Positions 9,374-18,746 of a stretch of 59,552 nt of DNA are shown piece after piece. The translations under genes and the position numbers were made by a program. The stretch covers positions 1 through 59,552 of the forward strand of contig CAZOLV010000020.1 of assembly GCA_964580725.1 (NCBI GenBank), read 5' to 3'. The notes under the pieces are model-generated. The model searched no databases and was not told the DNA's origin. It saw only the letters and a program-made list of their open reading frames with translations. The stretch's first letter is position 1, and each line of letters starts with the position of its first letter. Source of the DNA: Amarolinea sp964580725. GTDB taxonomy: Bacteria; Chloroflexota; Anaerolineae; SSC4; Amarolineaceae.

Positions 9374-9412
9374 GAGAGCTGCCGCAACGGCGCGGCGGCT
9401 CTCTTTGTTTTT
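9374..9412 (+). terminator. Intrinsic terminator of the secreted-protein gene
   Basis: An 11-bp stem (9374-9384 with 9393-9403, one G-T pair) with an 8-nt loop is followed by TTTGTTTTTG at 9404-9413. Confidence 0.8.
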
Positions 9413-9441
9413 GCCGCTGCCCGCTTCCCCGTGGACACGAC

Positions 9442-9506
9442 CGTCCCCGGCACGGTGCGGAATATCATCGCAGCACCGACATGCTTGCGCACCGTACCGG
9501 GGACGT
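9442..9506. repeat. Inverted repeat, 18-bp arms
   Basis: CGTCCCCGGCACGGTGCG (9442-9459) pairs with 9489-9506 with one mismatch and a 29-nt loop. It sits in the 388-nt gap between the secreted-protein terminator and the STAS-operon promoter. It resembles a dispersed intergenic repeat; no gene is seen in this gap. Confidence 0.6.
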
Positions 9507-9531
9507 TTCTTCTAGCCCTGCCACCGGCCAG

Positions 9532-9561
9532 TTGGCGACTCACTAACCCCTGTGGTATAAT
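9532..9561 (+). promoter_or_regulatory. Promoter of the partner-switching operon
   Basis: TTGGCG (9532-9537) and a perfect TATAAT (9556-9561) are 18 nt apart. The first gene starts at 9728, leaving a leader of about 160 nt. An AGAAAGGGG purine stretch ends about 11 nt before that ATG. Confidence 0.7.
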
Positions 9562-9727
9562 TTCTGCGCTGTTGCCACGCGCTGAGGGACGCATGTTCAC
9601 CGCAGCGCACGCTTGAGAGCAAGTCAACATCTCAATTGGTCTGGGGGCCGGAATCAGGCCGTTCGTTCGAGGCAGGTTTCTCCCTGACCAGGCGAGACGA
9701 TTCGCAGAAAGGGGTCTTTCGATTCTC

Positions 9728-10063
9728 ATGGAAATCACCACGTCAGAAATGAAACGCTGCATCCTCGTCAACGTCGCCGGTCGCATTGATGGAAGCACCG
9801 CGCCCGAGCTGGAACAGACTCTCAAGAACTTCATGGACACGGGTCACTATCGCTTCGTACTCGACATGGGCGGTGTGACGTTCCTGAGCAGCGCTGCCAT
9901 CCGCGTCCTGGTCAGCGCCTGGCGTACATCGCGCCGTTTCAACCGCGGCAACCTGTATCTGGCCAATGTGCCGCCCCGCATTAGCGAAGTGCTCGAACTG
10001 ACCGGCCTCGACGAACACTTCACCCAATTCAGCAGCACGGTCGAAGCTGTTGGCAGCTTCTAG
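9728..10063 (+). CDS. STAS-domain anti-sigma factor antagonist
   Basis: A 111-aa single STAS domain of the SpoIIAA/RsbV type. The helix cap FLSSAAIRVL (residues 52-61) has the conserved Ser-Ser pair where the partner kinase phosphorylates. The strand FVLDMGGV precedes it, as in the family. Unphosphorylated, such proteins bind the RsbW-like ATPase and release its target. The next two genes encode exactly such an ATPase and a SpoIIE phosphatase, so these three form a complete partner-switching set, although no sigma factor gene is present in the window. Confidence 0.9.
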   Translation: MEITTSEMKRCILVNVAGRIDGSTAPELEQTLKNFMDTGHYRFVLDMGGVTFLSSAAIRVLVSAWRTSRRFNRGNLYLANVPPRISEVLELTGLDEHFTQFSSTVEAVGSF

Positions 10064-10159
10064 CCTCTCGCACATCGGCGCCTGGCCTTTTCAGCAGGAA
10101 GAGGCCAGACGCACCATCTCTCTTGACAAACGCGACGCAACTGCGCCGACTCGACACTC

Positions 10160-10603
10160 ATGAGCAAGCGTTGGCAACTAAAAATCGCCAGTGATCTCCG
10201 TCACCTGCCGTTCGTTGGCCAGTTCGTCAGGGAAAGCGGTCGCGCCGCCGGCCTGGACGAGGGAGACCTCTTCGAAGTCGAACTGGCCTGCGAAGAAGCC
10301 TGCAACAACGTCATCGAACACGCCTACCGCAATGCACAGGGTAACATTGACATCACCTGCACCGTCACCGGCAGTGATTTTGTCATCGAAATCCAGGACC
10401 AGGGCCGGCCGTTCGATCCAACCCAATTTCCGCCGCTTGGACGCCGGCGCCGGCCCGGCCAGGTCACCATCGGCGGCCTGGGCATTCACCTCATGCGCGA
10501 GCTGATGGATGTCATTTCCTATCGCTTCGACCCGACCACCGGCAACCACCTGACGATGATCAAACGCGGCGCCGCCACCAGGCCCGCGCCCGGACAGAAT
10601 TGA
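10160..10603 (+). CDS. RsbW/SpoIIAB-like serine kinase (HATPase_c_2), anti-sigma regulatory factor
   Basis: A 147-aa GHKL-fold ATPase. The N-box is ELACEEACNNVIEHAY (residues 41-56). The ADP-binding G1 box is IEIQDQGRPFDP (77-87) and the G2 box is GGLGIHLMRELMD (105-117). These proteins phosphorylate a STAS antagonist and sequester a sigma factor or another target. It lies 96 nt after the STAS gene and 3 nt before the phosphatase gene. It could equally regulate a non-sigma target, as many environmental members do. Confidence 0.9.
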   Translation: MSKRWQLKIASDLRHLPFVGQFVRESGRAAGLDEGDLFEVELACEEACNNVIEHAYRNAQGNIDITCTVTGSDFVIEIQDQGRPFDPTQFPPLGRRRRPGQVTIGGLGIHLMRELMDVISYRFDPTTGNHLTMIKRGAATRPAPGQN

Positions 10604-10606
10604 CCT

Positions 10607-12997
10607 ATGGCCGATCAAGCGCCGTCCGGTCGTTCGACGCCGCCCCCTGTCGGGCGCGCACCGCTGCGCCTGACCGAACTGCGCGCCCTGGCCGAAGCAG
10701 GCCAGGCCATCGTCCAGGCGCGCATGGACGAAGATCAACTCTACGAACTGATCTACGCCCAGACTGCCCGCCTTGTGGACGCATCCAGCTTTCATCTTGG
10801 CCTGTTCGTCGCCGACGATTTTGTCATCAAGGTTTGGGTGCGCCAGGGCCGGCGGCTGCCCGGCGCACGCTTTGCCGGCGCAGCCAACGAAGGCATTGTC
10901 GGCTGGCTGCGTCAAAATCGCCAGCCGCTCCTGGTGCACGATTTCGAGACCGAAATGGTGCTGTTGCCAGCCCGCCCGCGCTACGAAGACGAAAACCCGC
11001 CCCGCTCGGCCATCTTCGTCCCCATCCTCGCCGGCGAAACCGCCATCGGCAGCCTGGCCGTGCAGAGCGATCTGCCCGGCACCTTCGATGAAGAAAAACT
11101 GCGCATCCTGTTCATCATCGCCAATCAAGCCGGCATCGCCCTGGTCAATGCACGTCTCTATCAGGTCGTGGAGCGCCGCGCCCGCCAACTGCACACCGTC
11201 GCCGAAGTCAGCCGCAAAGTCGCCGCGATCCTCGATCTCGACCAACTGCTGATCCAGGTCGTGCAGTTGATTCACGAACGCTTTGGCTATTACCATGTGC
11301 AGGTCTTCCTGACCGCCCAGGGTACCGGGCGCGTCTACTTCCGCGCCAGCACCGATCAGAAACTGAACAACACCTGGCGCAAGCGCAAACGTTTCGTGCG
11401 CATTGGCGTCGAAGGCATCATTGGTTGGGTGGCGCAACAGGGACAACCGCTGCTGGCCAACGATGTTTCGCAAGAAGAACGCTATTATCCCGACGACCCA
11501 CGTCTCTTGCCCGACACCCGCGCCGAACTGGCCGTGCCGTTGATCGTCGAAGACCGCGTGCTCGGCGTGCTCGATGTGCAGGCGCGCGAAATCAACGCCT
11601 TCACGTCCGAAGACATTTTCATCCTCACCACTCTCGCCGACCAGATCGCCGTGGCGGTCGAAGATGCGCGCCTCTATCAAGCCGCAAAGGACGAAGCCGC
11701 CATCTCCAGCGCCCTGCTCGAAGTCGCCAATGCCGTCGCTCGCCCCTACCATCTGCCCGACCTGGCCAGCGCCGTTGCCCGCTTGACGCCGCCGCTGGCC
11801 GGCGTGGATCGCTGCACCATACTGCTCTGGCAGCCGGACGAAGCGACGTTCGAGGTGCTGGCCAGCGAATGCCAGCCGTCGCATCGCCTGATCAAGCCGG
11901 TTCGAACTGGCCTGCGTGTCACGGCGCAGCAGTTCCCCATGCTCGATCTGATCTGCCAGCAGCGCCGGCCGGTCACGATCGAGGATGTCAACGACAGCGA
12001 CCTGACGCCGCCTGACATCGTACAACGCTACGGCGCACAGGCGCTGTTGGGCGTGCCGCTGATCGTCCAGGACGAGGTGCTGGGCGCGCTGGTGGTGGAT
12101 GAAGTGAATGGCCCGCACATCTTTAGCAGCCGCCAGATCGAAATGGCGCGTGGCGTCGCCAGCCAGCTCGCGCTGGCCATCGAGAATGCGCGCCTGGTGC
12201 TGCAGGAGGCCGAGCGCATGCGCCTGGGCGAGGAACTGCGCGTCGCCCATCAGATTCAGGCCAGCTTCCTGCCCGCAGCCAGCCCGGCCCTGCCTGGCTA
12301 CGACATTGCGCATGTCTGGCTGAGCGCGCGCGAGGTGGCGGGCGACTTCTACGATTTTATCCCCCTCTCCGCACAGCGTCTTGGCCTGGTCATCGCCGAT
12401 GTCTCCGACAAGGGCGTTCCCGCCGCGCTCTTCATGGCGCTGGCCCGCATCTTGTTGCGTGTCGTCGCCGCCGACCGGCGTTCCCCGGCGCGGGCGTTGC
12501 GCCGCGTCAATGAACTGCTCCTGGCCAACAGCCGCTCCGATATGTTCATCACGCTTTGGTACGGCGTGCTCGACCCGCTGCGCCACGAGTTGATCTTTGC
12601 CAACGCCGGGCACAACCCGCCCCTGCTGCTCAGCGCCGCTGATGGCGTCATTCGCCTGCTGCGCCGGCATGGGCTGCTGTTGGGCGTGCTTGGTCTGGCC
12701 ACTTATACCGACGATTGCGTCTCCCTGGCGCCGGGCGATGTGCTCGTGATCTACACCGACGGCGTCATAGATGCCCTCGACGAGAGCGAGAATTCGTTCG
12801 ATCTGGCGCGCCTGCAGGACGTGGTGCGCACGCAGCGCAGCGCAACCGCCGCCCAGATTGCCGATGCGATCAAGATGGCGGTGCGCGAGTTCGTCGGCTC
12901 CACGCCGCAGTTCGACGACCTGACCTTCATTGTCGTCAAGCGCCTGCCTGTCGAACACCCCGGTGCAGTTTCTGGCGCTGCGGGTGGTGCGGCATGA
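10607..12997 (+). CDS. SpoIIE-family PP2C phosphatase with three GAF domains
   Basis: A 796-aa soluble sensor phosphatase. Three GAF domains lie at about 45-190, 200-350 and 365-530. A short coiled-coil linker (near ARLVLQEAERMRLGEELRVA) follows. The PP2C/SpoIIE catalytic domain spans about 555-785, with REVAGDFYDF, VIADVSDKGVPAALFMA, FANAGHNPPLL, IYTDGVIDALDE and PQFDDLTFIV supplying the metal-binding Asp residues. It would dephosphorylate the STAS protein two genes upstream in response to a signal read by the GAF domains. It overlaps the next gene by ATGA. No membrane segment is seen, so the signal is probably intracellular or a diffusible ligand. Confidence 0.93.
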   Translation: MADQAPSGRSTPPPVGRAPLRLTELRALAEAGQAIVQARMDEDQLYELIYAQTARLVDASSFHLGLFVADDFVIKVWVRQGRRLPGARFAGAANEGIVGWLRQNRQPLLVHDFETEMVLLPARPRYEDENPPRSAIFVPILAGETAIGSLAVQSDLPGTFDEEKLRILFIIANQAGIALVNARLYQVVERRARQLHTVAEVSRKVAAILDLDQLLIQVVQLIHERFGYYHVQVFLTAQGTGRVYFRASTDQKLNNTWRKRKRFVRIGVEGIIGWVAQQGQPLLANDVSQEERYYPDDPRLLPDTRAELAVPLIVEDRVLGVLDVQAREINAFTSEDIFILTTLADQIAVAVEDARLYQAAKDEAAISSALLEVANAVARPYHLPDLASAVARLTPPLAGVDRCTILLWQPDEATFEVLASECQPSHRLIKPVRTGLRVTAQQFPMLDLICQQRRPVTIEDVNDSDLTPPDIVQRYGAQALLGVPLIVQDEVLGALVVDEVNGPHIFSSRQIEMARGVASQLALAIENARLVLQEAERMRLGEELRVAHQIQASFLPAASPALPGYDIAHVWLSAREVAGDFYDFIPLSAQRLGLVIADVSDKGVPAALFMALARILLRVVAADRRSPARALRRVNELLLANSRSDMFITLWYGVLDPLRHELIFANAGHNPPLLLSAADGVIRLLRRHGLLLGVLGLATYTDDCVSLAPGDVLVIYTDGVIDALDESENSFDLARLQDVVRTQRSATAAQIADAIKMAVREFVGSTPQFDDLTFIVVKRLPVEHPGAVSGAAGGAA

Positions 12998-13437
12998 TCG
13001 GTGACCTGCCCTTGCACCCCCGCCTGGTTCATTTTCCCATTGCGCTGCTCACCCTGGGCGTGCTGTTGCACCTGCTGTACCTGTGGCGCAGGGGGCGCAC
13101 CGCTGACCTGCCCTGGGATCGGTTGGGGCTGGCCAGCCTGGCGTTGGGCTGGCTGCTGTTGCTGCCCGCCATCGTCAGCGGGCTGAGCGATCAAAGCGCC
13201 ATCACGCTCGACGCGCCGGCGCGCGCCGCGGCCGACGATCACATCAGCGCCATCTTTGCCACCGCCGTCACCTTTGGCGCAGCCATCTATCTGCGTTGGC
13301 GACGACGCACCGACTGGATCGAAACGGCCGCCCGCTGGCCCATCCTGGGCCTGCTGGCCATCGGCTTGGCGGCGCTCATCGTCGCCGGCGAGTTGGGCGG
13401 GCGTCTCGTCTATCAGTTCGGCGTGGGTGTGCGTTGA
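12994..13437 (+). CDS. DUF2231 four-helix membrane protein
   Basis: A 147-aa membrane protein with about four transmembrane helices. The opening LPLHPRLVHFPIALLTLGVL is the DUF2231 signature, with a conserved His pair (LHP and VHFP). A DHISAIFATAV segment follows at the third helix. The function is unknown; paired His residues suggest haem or metal binding, which is inference. It is translationally coupled to the phosphatase gene (ATGA), so it may be part of the same signalling unit or simply lead into the downstream genes. Confidence 0.82.
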   Translation: MIGDLPLHPRLVHFPIALLTLGVLLHLLYLWRRGRTADLPWDRLGLASLALGWLLLLPAIVSGLSDQSAITLDAPARAAADDHISAIFATAVTFGAAIYLRWRRRTDWIETAARWPILGLLAIGLAALIVAGELGGRLVYQFGVGVR

Positions 13438-13453
13438 AGAGAAAGGAATTGCG

Positions 13454-14038
13454 ATGACCAATCAGAAACCTGCCGCCCGCACGCGACCCATCAAAGTCTA
13501 CACCGGCGTCGGCGATGAGGGCTATACCGGCCTGCTCGGACGCGACCGCGTACCCAAATACGACCCTCGCCCAGAGGCCTATGGCACGGTAGACGAGGCC
13601 TCTTCGGCGCTGGGCGTGGCGCGCGCCGTCGTCAAGGATGTGCGGGTGAACGGCGCCATCCTCGGCGTGCAGCGTGACCTCTACGCCATGATGGCCGACC
13701 TGGCCACCCTGCCCGAGGCGGCCACGCGGCCCCCCTGGCTGCATCCAGAGAGCACCAGGTGCCTGGAAGAATTGATTGCCCAACTCGAAGGAGATGTCGA
13801 ACTGCCCCCCGCCTTCATCGTGCCGGGCGACAGCCTGGCCGGGGCCTATCTCGACCTGGCGCGCGCCATGATTCGCCGGGCCGAGCGCATCGTCGCCCGG
13901 CTGCACCATGAGGGCAAACTGCGCAACGACGAACCGCTGCGCTACCTCAACCGCTTGAGCAGCCTGATCTTCCTGCTGGCGCGCATCGAGGACAAGGCGG
14001 CGGGCGTCGAGGCTTTCACCCTGGCGCGCCTGAGCTGA
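13454..14038 (+). CDS. Cob(I)yrinic acid a,c-diamide adenosyltransferase, PduO type
   Basis: A 194-aa enzyme that transfers adenosine from ATP to cob(I)alamin to make adenosylcobalamin. Family motifs are present: VYTGVGDEGYTGLL (phosphate loop near the N-terminus), the YGTVDEASSALG segment, and MIRRAERIVARL with LRYLNRLSSLIFLLAR at the C-terminus. The length is normal. The ATG at 13454 follows GAAAGGAATTGCG, a good ribosome-binding site, 16 nt after the DUF2231 gene. In the YLNRLSD motif the usual Asp is Ser here. Confidence 0.92.
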   Translation: MTNQKPAARTRPIKVYTGVGDEGYTGLLGRDRVPKYDPRPEAYGTVDEASSALGVARAVVKDVRVNGAILGVQRDLYAMMADLATLPEAATRPPWLHPESTRCLEELIAQLEGDVELPPAFIVPGDSLAGAYLDLARAMIRRAERIVARLHHEGKLRNDEPLRYLNRLSSLIFLLARIEDKAAGVEAFTLARLS

Positions 14039-14072
14039 TCGGCGGCGCCGTAGCACACGAACGGAGTCAACC

Positions 14073-14927
14073 ATGAGCATTCTTGGCGCACACATGTCGG
14101 TCGCGGGCGGCGTCAGCCGTGCGTTCGAACGGGCGCAGACGATTGGCTGCGACACGATGCAGATCTTCACGCGTAACCAGAATCAGTGGCAGGCCAAACC
14201 ATTGGAAGCGACCGAGATTGCACGCTACCATGCTCTGGCGCAGACCACCGGCATCGGGCCGGTGGTGGCCCATGCCTCCTATCTCATCAATCTCGCTTCG
14301 CCCGCCGAAGAACTGTGGCTGAAATCGGCGGCGGCGTTTCAACTGGAGATCGAGCGCGCTGATCAACTGCAGATTCTCGGCGTTGTTTTGCACCCTGGCT
14401 CGCACATGGGCGCCGGCGAGGAGGCCGGCCTGCGGCGCATCGCCGCCGGGCTGGATCGCGCCCATGCGGCTACGCCGGCGGCGCGCACGCTGACACTGTT
14501 GGAAATCACCGCCGGCCAGGGCGATCATCTCGGCTTTCGTTTCGAACATCTGGCCAGCATCATCGCTGCACTCGACACCCCTGGCCGCGTGGGCGTCTGT
14601 TTCGACACCTGCCATGCGCTGGCCGCCGGCCACGAATTTCGCCAGCCGGACGACTATCAGCGCATGTGGGATGCGTTCGACCGCACGATTGGGTTGGAAC
14701 GTCTCAAGGTATTTCATCTCAACGACTCCAAGAAGGACCTGGGCAGCCGTGTTGACCGTCACACCCACATCGGTGAGGGATGCCTGGGGCTGGCGCCGTT
14801 TCGGCTGCTTGTCAATGATGCACGTTTCCGGCAGACGCCCATGATCCTCGAAACCCCCAAAGAGGAAGACATGGCCGATGACGTCGCCAATCTGGCGCGC
14901 CTGCGCAGCCTGATCGAGCCGGCGTGA
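14073..14927 (+). CDS. nfo: Deoxyribonuclease IV (endonuclease IV)
   Basis: A 284-aa AP endonuclease of the EndoIV TIM-barrel family, acting in base excision repair. The zinc-ligand motifs are all present: GAHMSVAGG, VVLHPGSHMGAG, TLLEITAGQGDHLG, GVCFDTCHALAAGHEF, HLNDSKKDLGSRVDRHTHIG and MILETPKEE. The protein is full length. It starts 34 nt after the adenosyltransferase gene with ACGGAGTCAACC upstream. Confidence 0.95.
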   Translation: MSILGAHMSVAGGVSRAFERAQTIGCDTMQIFTRNQNQWQAKPLEATEIARYHALAQTTGIGPVVAHASYLINLASPAEELWLKSAAAFQLEIERADQLQILGVVLHPGSHMGAGEEAGLRRIAAGLDRAHAATPAARTLTLLEITAGQGDHLGFRFEHLASIIAALDTPGRVGVCFDTCHALAAGHEFRQPDDYQRMWDAFDRTIGLERLKVFHLNDSKKDLGSRVDRHTHIGEGCLGLAPFRLLVNDARFRQTPMILETPKEEDMADDVANLARLRSLIEPA

Positions 14928-14988
14928 GCTTTCACTGCGGCGCGCTGCCGTGCGGCGCCGGCGGGCCTGAATCAACAGGCCGGTGTGA

Positions 14989-15017
14989 TTGGGCAAAAGG
15001 GCAGCTTTCAGTATAAT
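14989..15017 (+). promoter_or_regulatory. Promoter of ftsY
   Basis: TTGGGC (14989-14994) and a perfect TATAAT (15012-15017) are 17 nt apart. The predicted mRNA start near 15024 leaves about 80 nt before the preferred ftsY start at 15106. Confidence 0.65.
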
Positions 15018-15105
15018 TGCCGTCTTGTGGAAAGAAACGGCGGCGGCCATGCGGCGATTGATTCGCCCAGTTCGATTGCAGGAGCCGCGCCGGGGGGAAA
15101 TCGCT

Positions 15106-16056
<951 letters not shown>

Positions 16057-16098
16057 ATGCGGAACGCGGAACGAATTCATCCGATGCCTGTTGATACC

Positions 16099-16218
16099 AT
16101 GAGATCGTAGATGAGATCGTAGATGAGATCGTAGATGAGATCATAGATAAGATCGTAGAAAAGATCGTAGAAAAGATCGTAGAAAAGATCGTAGAAAAGA
16201 CCGTAGAAAAGAACATCG
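16099..16218 (+). repeat. Ten tandem 12-bp repeats ending at the prfB ribosome-binding site
   Basis: Units 1-3 read ATGAGATCGTAG, unit 4 has one change, unit 5 is ATAAGATCGTAG, units 6-8 are AAAAGATCGTAG, and units 9-10 drift (AAAAGACCGTAG, AAAAGAACATCG). The array ends at 16218 and the AAGGAG Shine-Dalgarno sequence starts at 16219. Units 1-4 each contain ATG, two codons and TAG in register. The array fills most of the 173-nt ftsY-prfB gap. Confidence 0.9.
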
Positions 16219-16229
16219 AAGGAGATACC

Positions 16230-17337
16230 ATGTTGACAGAACTTACGCAACGCCTCGACTCACTCGACACCCGCCTCGAGTCAATCTGGAGGAGGCTTTG
16301 ACTTAGACGATAAAGCACAGAAGATTGTCGAACTAGAACAAGAATCGCAGTCGCCCGATTTCTGGAGCGATGGGCAAGCCGCGCAGCGACAGATGCGCAC
16401 AATGGTGGAACTGCGCGAGCAGGTCGAGGGCTGGACGTCGCTGCGCCGTGAGGTGCAGGATGCGCGCATCCTCCTGGAACTGGCGGAGGCCGAGGAGGAT
16501 GCCGATGTGGGAGCCGAACTGGTGGGCGAGTTGGATCGCCTGGAGCAGACGTTGGAAGATCGCATCTTCCAACTGGCGCTGTCGGGCAAACATGACCGCA
16601 GCAGTGCCATCCTGGCCATCCACGCCGGCGAAGGGGGCACCGAGGCGCAAGACTGGGCCAGCATGATGCTGCGCATGTACCTGCGATGGGCCGAGCGACG
16701 CGGCTATGCCACCACCATCACCGATCAGACCGAAGGCGACACCGCCGGCGTCAAAAGCGTCTACGTCGAAGTGATGGGGGATCATGCCTATGGCTACCTG
16801 AAGGCCGAAAAGGGCAATCACCGCCTGGTGCGCATCAGCCCGTTCGACGCCTCGGCGCGCCGCCACACCTCGTTCGCCAAAGTCGAGGTCATGCCGATCC
16901 TGGACGACGACATCGAGATCAAGATCAGCCCGAACGATATTCGCATGGACTTCTTCCTGTCGGGTGGCGCCGGCGGCCAGAATGTGCAGAAGAACTCGAC
17001 GGCGGTGCGCATCACCCATGTGCCGACCGGCATCGTGGTGACCTGCCAAAACGAGCGCAGCCAGTTGCAGAACCGTGAGTCGGCGATGCGCGTGCTGCGC
17101 GGCAAGCTCTATGAGATCGAGCGCCAAAAGATCGAAGCCGAACGCGCCGAACTGAAGGGTGACGTGGTGCGCGCCGGCTTCGGCAGCCGTATGCGCTCCT
17201 ACGTCCTGCACCCCTACCAGATGGTCAAAGACGAACGTACCGGCTATGAAACCGGCAACACGCAGGCTGTGCTCGACGGCGAACTTGACCCGTTGATCGA
17301 GGCCTGGCTGCGCCAACAGGTGGGCGACGAAGAGTAG
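16230..17337 (+). CDS. prfB: Peptide chain release factor 2, expressed by programmed +1 frameshift
   Basis: RF2 terminates translation at UGA and UAA. Frame 0 starts at ATG 16230 (AAGGAG 5 nt upstream) and encodes 23 residues (MLTELTQRLDSLDTR...) up to an in-frame TGA at 16299-16301. A +1 shift on CTT-TGA-C continues at GAC 16300 into the main frame, which runs to TAG at 17337, giving about 368 aa, the usual RF2 length. The SPF codon-recognition motif (RISPFDASARRH) and the GGQ peptidyl-hydrolase motif (GGAGGQNVQKNST) are intact. It is followed 4 nt later by ribF-archease. Confidence 0.95.
16290..16302 (+). promoter_or_regulatory. prfB autoregulatory frameshift site
   Basis: AGGAGG-CTT-TGA-C matches the classical RF2 recoding signal: an internal Shine-Dalgarno-like AGGAGG (16290-16295), the slippery CUU (16296-16298), the poor-context UGA stop (16299-16301) and a following C. 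Low RF2 favours the shift and raises RF2 synthesis. Confidence 0.95.
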
Positions 17338-17341
17338 GACC

Positions 17342-18724
17342 ATGCAACTGTACCGTGATCTCCGCCCCCTCGCCACCCAACCGCCGTTCGCAACGCCCGC
17401 GTTTCTGAGCATTGGCAGTTTCGATGGCGTTCATCTGGGGCACCAGACGCTGCTGCGGCGCATGATCGCCGCAGCGCGCCAGGCGGGCGCGCTGGCCGGC
17501 GTCATCACCTTCGACCCGCATCCGCGTGCAGTGCTGCGCCCTGCACAGCCGCTCGTCAGCCTCTCCACGCTCGACGAGCGCCTGGCGCTGTTGGCGGCGC
17601 TCGATCTCGATTTCGCCCTGGTGCAGCCGTTCGATCAGGAACTGGCCCAGATGTCCGCCGATGGCTTTGCGACCCTGCTGACGATCGGCTTGAACCTGCG
17701 CCAGTTGTGGGTGGGGCCAGACTTCGCCCTGGGCTACCGCCGCCAGGGGGATGTGCCCTATCTGCGCACGCTGGGCGCCCGTCTCGGTTTCGAGGTCGAG
17801 GTCGTGCCGCCTTTCCGGCTGGATGACGTGGAGGTGCGTAGCGGCGCGATTCGCACCTTGATCGCCGGCGGCGATGTGCAGGCCGCGGCGCGCCTGTTGG
17901 GCCGCGGTTACAGCCTGGCCGGTCAGATCGTGCAGGGCGACCGGCGCGGGACTGGCCTGGGCTTTCCCACGGCCAATCTGGCGCCGCCGCCGCAGCGCCT
18001 GCTGCCCGCACACGGCGTCTATGCCGCCTGGGCTGCGCTGCCGTGGGAACGGCGCGCCGCGGTTGTCAACATCGGCCTGCGCCCAACCTTCGACGGACAG
18101 ACGCCCTCCGTCGAGGCGCACCTGCTAGACTTCGACGGCGACCTGTACGGCCAGACCCTGACTCTGGAGTTCGTGCAGCGGCTGCGCGCCGAACAGCGTT
18201 TCGGCAGCGTGCAGGCGCTGATCGAACAGATCCGCCGCGATGCAGAACAGGCACGCGCCCTGTTGACGATCCTCACGCCGGCGGTGGAGCAGGACGCGAG
18301 GCGGCGCATCTACGAAGAACTGGAACACACCGCCGATTTGGCGGTGCGCATTTTCGGCGCCACGCTGCCGGAGCTTTTTGCACACGCTGGCGAGACGTTC
18401 TTTCGCCTGTTGCAGGCGCCGTTCGATGCCCCGACCACGGTCACGCGCTGTATCGAGGTGGAGGGGCTGGATTTGGAAATGCTATTGGTGGCGTGGTTGC
18501 AGGAACTGCTCTACGCGATGGAAACGCAGGGCGAACTGTATACGCAATTCACCATCGAGGAGCTGGCGCCGCCGCGCGCGGACGAGGCGGCTCATCTGCG
18601 TGCGCTGGTGACGGGTGTACCTGGCCGCCTGCCGCGTTCCCCGATCAAAGCGGTGACGTATCACGGTCTCAGCGTCAGCCAAACAGGGGCGGGCTGGCAG
18701 GCGACCGTGCTGTTCGACACCTGA
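17342..18724 (+). CDS. ribF: Bifunctional riboflavin kinase/FAD synthetase fused to an archease domain
   Basis: A 460-aa continuous ORF. Residues 1 to about 305 are a complete RibF: FAD synthetase (IGSFDGVHLGHQTLL, VITFDPHPRAV) and riboflavin kinase (GRGYSLAGQIVQGDRRG, GLGFPTANL, VNIGLRPTFDG). Residues about 320-460 match archease, the activator of the RNA ligase RtcB: EELEHTADLAVRIFGATL at its start, MLLVAWLQELLYAMET in the middle, IKAVTYHGL and the terminal VLFDT with a conserved Asp. No stop or ribosome-binding site lies between the two parts; a GTG in PAVEQ (about residue 313) is the only nearby alternative start. The fusion may let both products be made in one chain, or be an accident of gene order. 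No rtcB is in the window. Confidence 0.88.
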   Translation: MQLYRDLRPLATQPPFATPAFLSIGSFDGVHLGHQTLLRRMIAAARQAGALAGVITFDPHPRAVLRPAQPLVSLSTLDERLALLAALDLDFALVQPFDQELAQMSADGFATLLTIGLNLRQLWVGPDFALGYRRQGDVPYLRTLGARLGFEVEVVPPFRLDDVEVRSGAIRTLIAGGDVQAAARLLGRGYSLAGQIVQGDRRGTGLGFPTANLAPPPQRLLPAHGVYAAWAALPWERRAAVVNIGLRPTFDGQTPSVEAHLLDFDGDLYGQTLTLEFVQRLRAEQRFGSVQALIEQIRRDAEQARALLTILTPAVEQDARRRIYEELEHTADLAVRIFGATLPELFAHAGETFFRLLQAPFDAPTTVTRCIEVEGLDLEMLLVAWLQELLYAMETQGELYTQFTIEELAPPRADEAAHLRALVTGVPGRLPRSPIKAVTYHGLSVSQTGAGWQATVLFDT

Positions 18725-18746
18725 ACAGCGTGCGCTGCGGGCGCGG

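Noticed and set aside
10178..12958. A 926-codon open frame on the - strand opposite the SpoIIE phosphatase gene
   Set aside because: It is the antisense shadow of a GC-rich gene with clear domain motifs on the + strand; its own translation has low-complexity Arg/Gln/Asp composition and no domain.
16230..16301. Short 23-codon frame ending in TGA, which could be read as a broken prfB or a separate small gene
   Set aside because: It matches the RF2 N-terminus and ends at the canonical AGGAGG-CTT-TGA-C shift site, so it is the first part of an intact gene.
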